Assembly (NCBI GenBank): GCA_038049695.1
Contig: CP142451.1
Span: forward strand, 8,616,001-8,680,000
DNA length: 64,000 nucleotides
Reading direction: 5' to 3'
From: Cinnamomum chago
Taxonomy: Eukaryota > Streptophyta > Magnoliopsida > Laurales > Lauraceae
Each line of letters begins with the position of its first letter. The stretch's first letter is position 1. Position numbers and translations under genes: made by a program. The notes below the pieces were generated by a model, which did not search any database, was not told the DNA's origin, and saw only the letters and a list, made by a program, of their open reading frames with translations. Below are positions 58,901 to 64,000 of this stretch, one piece after another.

Positions 58901-60566
58901 TGTTTAAATGACTGTTAGGTGACTCGCGGGTCACTCCAATTTGTGCTCTTGATTTCCTGCATTCCCTTGGGCCTGGCCATCAGCGCTATGGACGAGGGAG
59001 ATGGAACCCTGGATGTTTATGTGGAGGAGCTACTAATATTGGCACAAGGTGGGGCCTTTACAGGCTTATTACAGCTCATGTAGTTGTTATTTTGGGTAAA
59101 TTTTTGGTAATAGAGGTGACAAATCCATTCATAGATTTGATGATTTATTATCACTTGCCATGGAATGAGATTCTTTTGTTGATGATTTCACAAATGCATG
59201 TAGCTGAGAAAAAATAGCTTTTTTATGTAAGTCAGACTTGAAAATCCTTTAAAATGTGGATTTTCATTATTCAAATCATCGGAAATTATAATTGTCGGAA
59301 TGAGTTTTCCATGACTTTGCGGAAAGCAAAGAGGATTTTGCTATAAGATGCATGGCGGACCTGCATCTTTCCGCAAAGAGTATTAGATCATTTTCACGCC
59401 GTTATCTTTCAACGTCTTTTTTCTATCGAGATCCTCTTCACACTGATTGAACTTCTCGTCGCCGATCATCTCATGGTTAGTCTATTTCTCTCACCAAATA
59501 ACAATAAATAAAGCAATCTGCCCCCCCCCCCCCCTCCCCCCTCCTTAGATCTAGTATAATTCTAATAACTTTATACCTAAATTTGAATCCTTAATCTCCA
59601 AATTATAATTTCAATCGCCAGATCCTAATTCAAACTTTAGGCCCTAAATCACTAAATTGGAGGATATCTACCGGTCCGAGGATAACCGAATCACCATTGG
59701 GCACACTTTAATCCTCGACTCGTCCATAAATCGGGCATTAGGGCTCATTTGTTTGGATGACTTGACATTTAACTGGTGATTTTTCTACTTTGCCATGAAC
59801 CTACAACCAACTATGGGGAATTATTTTTACAGTTAAGGAAAGTGCAGGCAACCAAATTTTTTAGATCTAAATAGAACCCATTTGGAAACCCAAATTGGGT
59901 AAGGGTGCTCACTCAAATCACCGTTTCAGGGCATTCAAACACCTATGATTAAATAAAATGTTATCTTTGGTTGTTTTGATGATGATGATGAATTGGGGGC
60001 AGAAGATCTCAGCATGGGAAAAAGTTTGTACCTAGTTAAATAAAATATATTTTCTCTTTCGGTATTGGTAACGTGAAAAAAGTTGCGCAAAGATTTTGCC
60101 CCGCCCAAACAAAAATCCTGGGTCCTCCACGGGTGAGAAGTGACCTTAAAGTCTAGTTGCTAATGTTAACCTTGGTGGATTGGGGCCCACTGCCATGTTG
60201 GGGTAATTTTTGCCCTAACCACAAATAGGAAAACGCCCATCGCGTATGCTTCTTTCGTTTTCTCTCCTTCAATAAGGAAACGGAAAAAAGGCCATTAGAG
60301 GCCTCTTAATCCCCATCCTTAAACGGTTATTTTATGTTTGGCTATATAAAGAGATGGCGAGGAAGAAGGAACATAGATCCAACATCCTTATCTTCTTCTT
60401 CCTTTTGGTATCACAAAAGATTAGTTTCATCCACCCATTAACTTATTCACCATGCATTCATCTTTTAGTTTGTGAACAGTAGGGAGTGATTGAGTGGGAG
60501 AGCTATCTAGTAAATCGCCTTTGGCTTTTGACAAATACACTCCCTCATCCTTCGCATGGGTCTATC
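58901..60566. other. Intergenic region upstream of the SKP1-like gene
   Basis: It should hold the SKP1-like promoter (minus strand). I see no certain TATA box. A C-run lies at 59521-59534. Near 60100-60135 a stretch resembles, in reverse, the left end of the hAT family seen at 53147 and 18211, but no partner end was found. No gene is recognised. Confidence 0.45.
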
Positions 60567-60861
60567 TGTGAGGCCCCACCCTTTGTGGGCTCTCTAATTG
60601 TTATTTTATATGCTAATTTATACTAATTATTGCTAATTACTATCTAATTGTGCTAATTAGGGGTTAATCAGGGTGATTAGTTATATTTTCCTAAGTTATA
60701 GTTAGACTAGCTTAGTTGAGTTAGTATTTTAGTTAGTGGAGTGTTTTGGTTAATTCTAGGCTAATTAGTGCTAGGAGGTCCTTAGTATGAGTTTTAATTA
60801 ATTAGAGGGGGGTTTTTGATAAAAGGTATTTCTCTATAACATTCCAGCCCAAAGACTAGAA

Positions 60862-60880
60862 TAACCCTAACCCTAACCCT
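60862..60880. repeat. Short telomere-like CCCTAA run
   Basis: Three CCCTAA units in a row, shortly upstream of the TATA box at 60933. Plant telomeres are normally CCCTAAA, so this is more likely a promoter telo-box cluster or chance than telomeric DNA. Confidence 0.6.
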
Positions 60881-61579
60881 AATTGTATGTTAACCTAAAG
60901 GGCATTCCAGCCATTAACCACCCCTCCCTAAGCTATAAATCCTACACTAATCCCAAGAAAAACCCTAAGCTACTATTCCTCTCATTTCCTCTCTTCTTCC
61001 TCTCTCATTTCTCTATTCCAAGCCACTGTCATTGTGTTGGGACGGGACTGTTACTGCTGGGACTTCTTCTCAGTAGCTACAACTGCTACTTCATCTTCCT
61101 TCTTCCTCTCTCATTCTTCTCCTTCTTCTCCATTGAGCTGGGACCATTACTGTAGTGCTGGGATTTTCCTTAGGAGCTCTGCAGCTGCTGTATCATCTAC
61201 TTCTTCTTCTCTGTTCAACTGGGATTCAGGGTTCTCTCTTCTAATTCTCTCTCTCTACAAAACCACCTCTCCCAAGCAAAAGGCAAGTGCACTTACTCCT
61301 AGCTTGGCACATGTGTTTTATTTCTTGATTTCAGTAGTTTCAGTTCATGAATGTGTTGTTTAAGTCTTAGAAATTTACTTGAGCTCAGTTGTTTGTTTTG
61401 GATGGATTGGGCATTGATGGATGGGGGGTTTCACCCCCATTTGGAAGATCAATGGGCCAAAATGGGTTGATTTGTGATGCATTATAGTGGTTTTGTGTTT
61501 TTCAATGACTTGGTGAAGTTTGGGAGTAATTGGAGGTGTTTTGGTGGAAAATTGAGTTGAAAATGGAAAAATCCCGAAA

Positions 61580-62330
61580 ATTGGGTTCTGCAGGATTTTT
61601 GCAGGCTAGGTCGACCTGGCAAACTAAAAACACTGTAGCAATAGCTGTCAGTTAATTTTTCTACACACTGAGTTTTTAGTGTTCCTGGTCGACCGGGCCA
61701 TGCCCAGGTCGACCGAGAACACTGAAAAGGGATAAAACAGAGCTCTCAGTTATTTTTTTTTCTGCAGGTTCGACCGACAGTGTTCCTGGTCGACCGGGCC
61801 ATGCCCAGGTCGACCGAGAACACTGCAAACTGGGAAATTCTGCTCTCAGTTGAGAACTTCTGCAGACTGAGTTTCTTAGTGTTACAAGTCGACTGGGCCC
61901 TGCCTAGGTCGACCGGCAACACTGTATTTTATGAAAAAACTGGCCCTCGGCCATTCTTTTGCAGAAATTCATTTCAGGTAGTCAGGTTGACCTGGAATAC
62001 ACTGTTTTTTGCAGGAATTGACTAAAAGTTGGTTTTTCACCTGAAACTCAGTCCCTCCATGTTCAAATCAACCTGATACTTATGATTTACATTAGAAAGT
62101 GTTTAAAACTGGGACATCACTCTTTCTAAGGTTTTTCTTGGAGTATGCGGTCAATCACCCAGGCCAGGAGTTTGACCGGACACGCTGGAAACCTTTAGAA
62201 ACGAATTAAGTCTTCCAGGAGGCCTGATTCAGATTGTTCAGTGCACTCGGTTGATCCACCAGGCCAGGAGGTCAACCGAGCACACTACACATCAGGTTCA
62301 CCTGGGAAACCCTGATTTTCCAGTTTTCAA
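61580..62330. repeat. About 100-bp tandem array with GGTCGACC hairpins
   Basis: Units recur near 61679, 61780 and 61879 (periods about 101 and 99 bp), with weaker copies to either side. Each core has GTGTTC, GGTCGACC, a GGGCC(A)TGCC spacer, GGTCGACC, GAACAC. The arms are inverted and can form a stem. The cores at 61679 and 61780 look identical over about 45 bp. Confidence 0.8.
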
Positions 62331-64000
62331 CATTTAGGAGTTGTGATCAGTTGTGGGGCTCATTGACCATCCAAATGAGCGTTTATCGATGTTCTAAGCC
62401 TGAGTCAATGGTGTGGCTCAACCTTGACTCGCGGAGACCATAATCTAAGATGATTTGACCTCTAAGAGTTGTCTATGATGCCCGTGACCACCTAAGCACC
62501 AAATACAGTATTATATGGCATTAATGGCTTCGTTTAGAGATCAAATTACCGAAGATAGACCCGAACCTAACATCGCTCATTACCTAGGATTGGACCGTTG
62601 CTTTTCCCTGTTGATTCCATCATTGAAGTTCATACTTCACTATTATTATTTACTGTCATTCTTAGATCTTTAGAGTAGCTGTTAATTGTTAATTAATATA
62701 AATGGATGACCTGAACCTAGGATATCTTAGAGGTGACCCGATAGTGTGATTTGGGAGAACATTGACTTGTGTCTATGTTTAGGCGGGCCTTATTGGGCCT
62801 AAGTGTGATATGTGTACTTTTAGTTGGAAGAGGTAGTTTTTATTGGGCTGTTAAGACATGTTGGATTATAATGAACTGTTTATCAGTAGTAAATGGATTG
62901 TTGCCTCGTTTGGACAGATTTAGACCAGGCCATGTGCTGATGGGCCTTGGTATGGATCCAACGAGTGGGCTTGGACCGTGAATGAAATCCATAGACTGAA
63001 TTGGTATATGTAGACCTCATAGAGACTTGGTTAGGACCTTGTTCACGCAAGGCAAAGCCTAGATAGACACAGACCCTTAGAGTATTCTCGAGTCGGCATG
63101 AACATTCACTCGGTTGATTTAAGCTCAGCCTGTGGACTGATCATCCCCGGTAGGAGCTAGTTGAGTATTGAGAAGCTATCATGATGAGCTGTGTGGTTAA
63201 GACGGACGGTGTGATACCGTTTCCGGTCTTGAGTGATGAGTATGATGAGATGATGAGTGATTTGCGGGATTAGTAATTCCCAGCACTGGTGAGATTTCCC
63301 CGCCGCAACTGTGTTCAGTATGGGAGGGCCGCGGCATAATATCCCGCGGTATTCCAGCTCATGTGAATGTGTCATTTGGTAGTAGATTAGATGTTTATAT
63401 TTATCCTGATTCTCTATGATTATCATGCACAACTGCCTAGTTCGTTTACCTTGCTATTCATTTAACTTATTTACCTGTCTTTATTCATTTGATATATATG
63501 TTCTATGTTAGTAGTATGCTGTGACTTGCCAGATCTTTTAGATATGACCCTTCTTTGGTGCTTAGGCCTTGACCCAGAGATCCCTGAGGACGCACTAGCT
63601 TGTAGAGGCGCCGATAGCTGGAGAGTTCGCATGGGGCCCGGCCGACACGGATGTCGAGCCGGAGGGCGGAGACGATCTACATGGGTTTTAAGAGTCTTCT
63701 TTAATTTGGGTTTGAGAGGAAATTTTGTAGTGAGTTGGATAGAAATCAAACATGTATTAACTTTGATTAACAACTGATACTTTTTAACTAGACTACTGTT
63801 CTGCTCACATTTAATATATATGATACCAAATTGCTTCCGCTTTATTTAATTGTTATGCTTCCGCAAATTTAACCATTGAGTATTATATTGGTCAAAAAGT
63901 TTTAAATTGGACCTCACTGCGGCATACGATCTTGGAAGTTCTCGGATTTTCCGGGAAGTAGCGCGCCAACTTCGGGTATTCGAACGATTATGTCGGTATC

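Larger units (their letters stand above)
60567..64000 (+). mobile_element. Probable long LTR or 5' part of a retroelement, cut by the window
   Basis: The stretch begins TGTGAGGCCCCACC, a start typical of long LTRs. It has a TATA box (CTATAAAT, 60933-60940) followed by a CT-rich leader, then long non-coding sequence with arrays, and GATGAG-rich and GGGAGGGCCGCGG motifs near 63230-63350. It looks like the LTR/leader of a large Gypsy-type element, but no gag or pol and no second LTR are inside the window. Orientation is inferred from the TATA box. Confidence 0.4.

Noticed and set aside
60862-60880. Interstitial telomere
   Set aside because: Only three units, and CCCTAA rather than the plant CCCTAAA. 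A promoter telo-box cluster or chance is more likely.
1-64000. CRISPR arrays, bacterial operons, plasmid or phage features
   Set aside because: The repeats have no regular unique spacers, and the genes are spliced plant genes with GT-AG introns.

Overview
The window is nuclear DNA of a flowering plant. The evidence is spliced genes with GT-AG introns, two genes of plant-type families, Ty1/copia, L1 and RTE retroelements, tRNA-derived SINEs and many small inverted-repeat transposons. The species cannot be fixed from the sequence. The very long, transposon-filled introns would suit a woody magnoliid or early-diverging eudicot, but that is only a guess.

Two genes can be assembled completely, and they converge. 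On the + strand, 6342-32316 holds a 14-exon gene for a PA-domain signal peptide peptidase-like aspartic protease (SPPL group, 530 aa). It carries all three catalytic motifs (YD, GxGD, PAL). On the - strand, 55715 down to 34523 holds a 9-coding-exon gene for a SKP1-like protein of the ASK21 type (346 aa), with a further non-coding 5' exon near 58.7-58.9 kb. One protein is an intramembrane protease and the other a predicted SCF ubiquitin-ligase adaptor. Nothing in the sequence links them functionally.

Most of the window is mobile DNA. The first 6 kb holds a SINE between 112-bp direct repeats, two small hAT-type elements, a Mutator-like fold-back element carrying a TTCGGA-rich array, and a further inverted-repeat element. 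SPPL intron 6 contains a complete but decayed copia element (11247-16668). Intron 7 contains an older, internally deleted copia element (19295-23558), itself interrupted by a hAT element built of CCGGA arrays. Both copia elements are antisense to the gene. The SKP1-like introns hold L1 fragments, RTE 3' ends, a Tourist-like element, a Mutator-type element and a hAT element with an L1 fragment inside it. From 60567 to the right edge there is a probable long LTR (edge only, not closed in the window) with a hairpin-forming array.

I found no CRISPR array, operon or bacterial-type system, and no clear new biochemical system. The unusual items are structural: repeated decayed copies of a 35-nt exon, the SINE with giant flanking repeats, nested insertions with clear target duplications, and arrays that can form hairpins.
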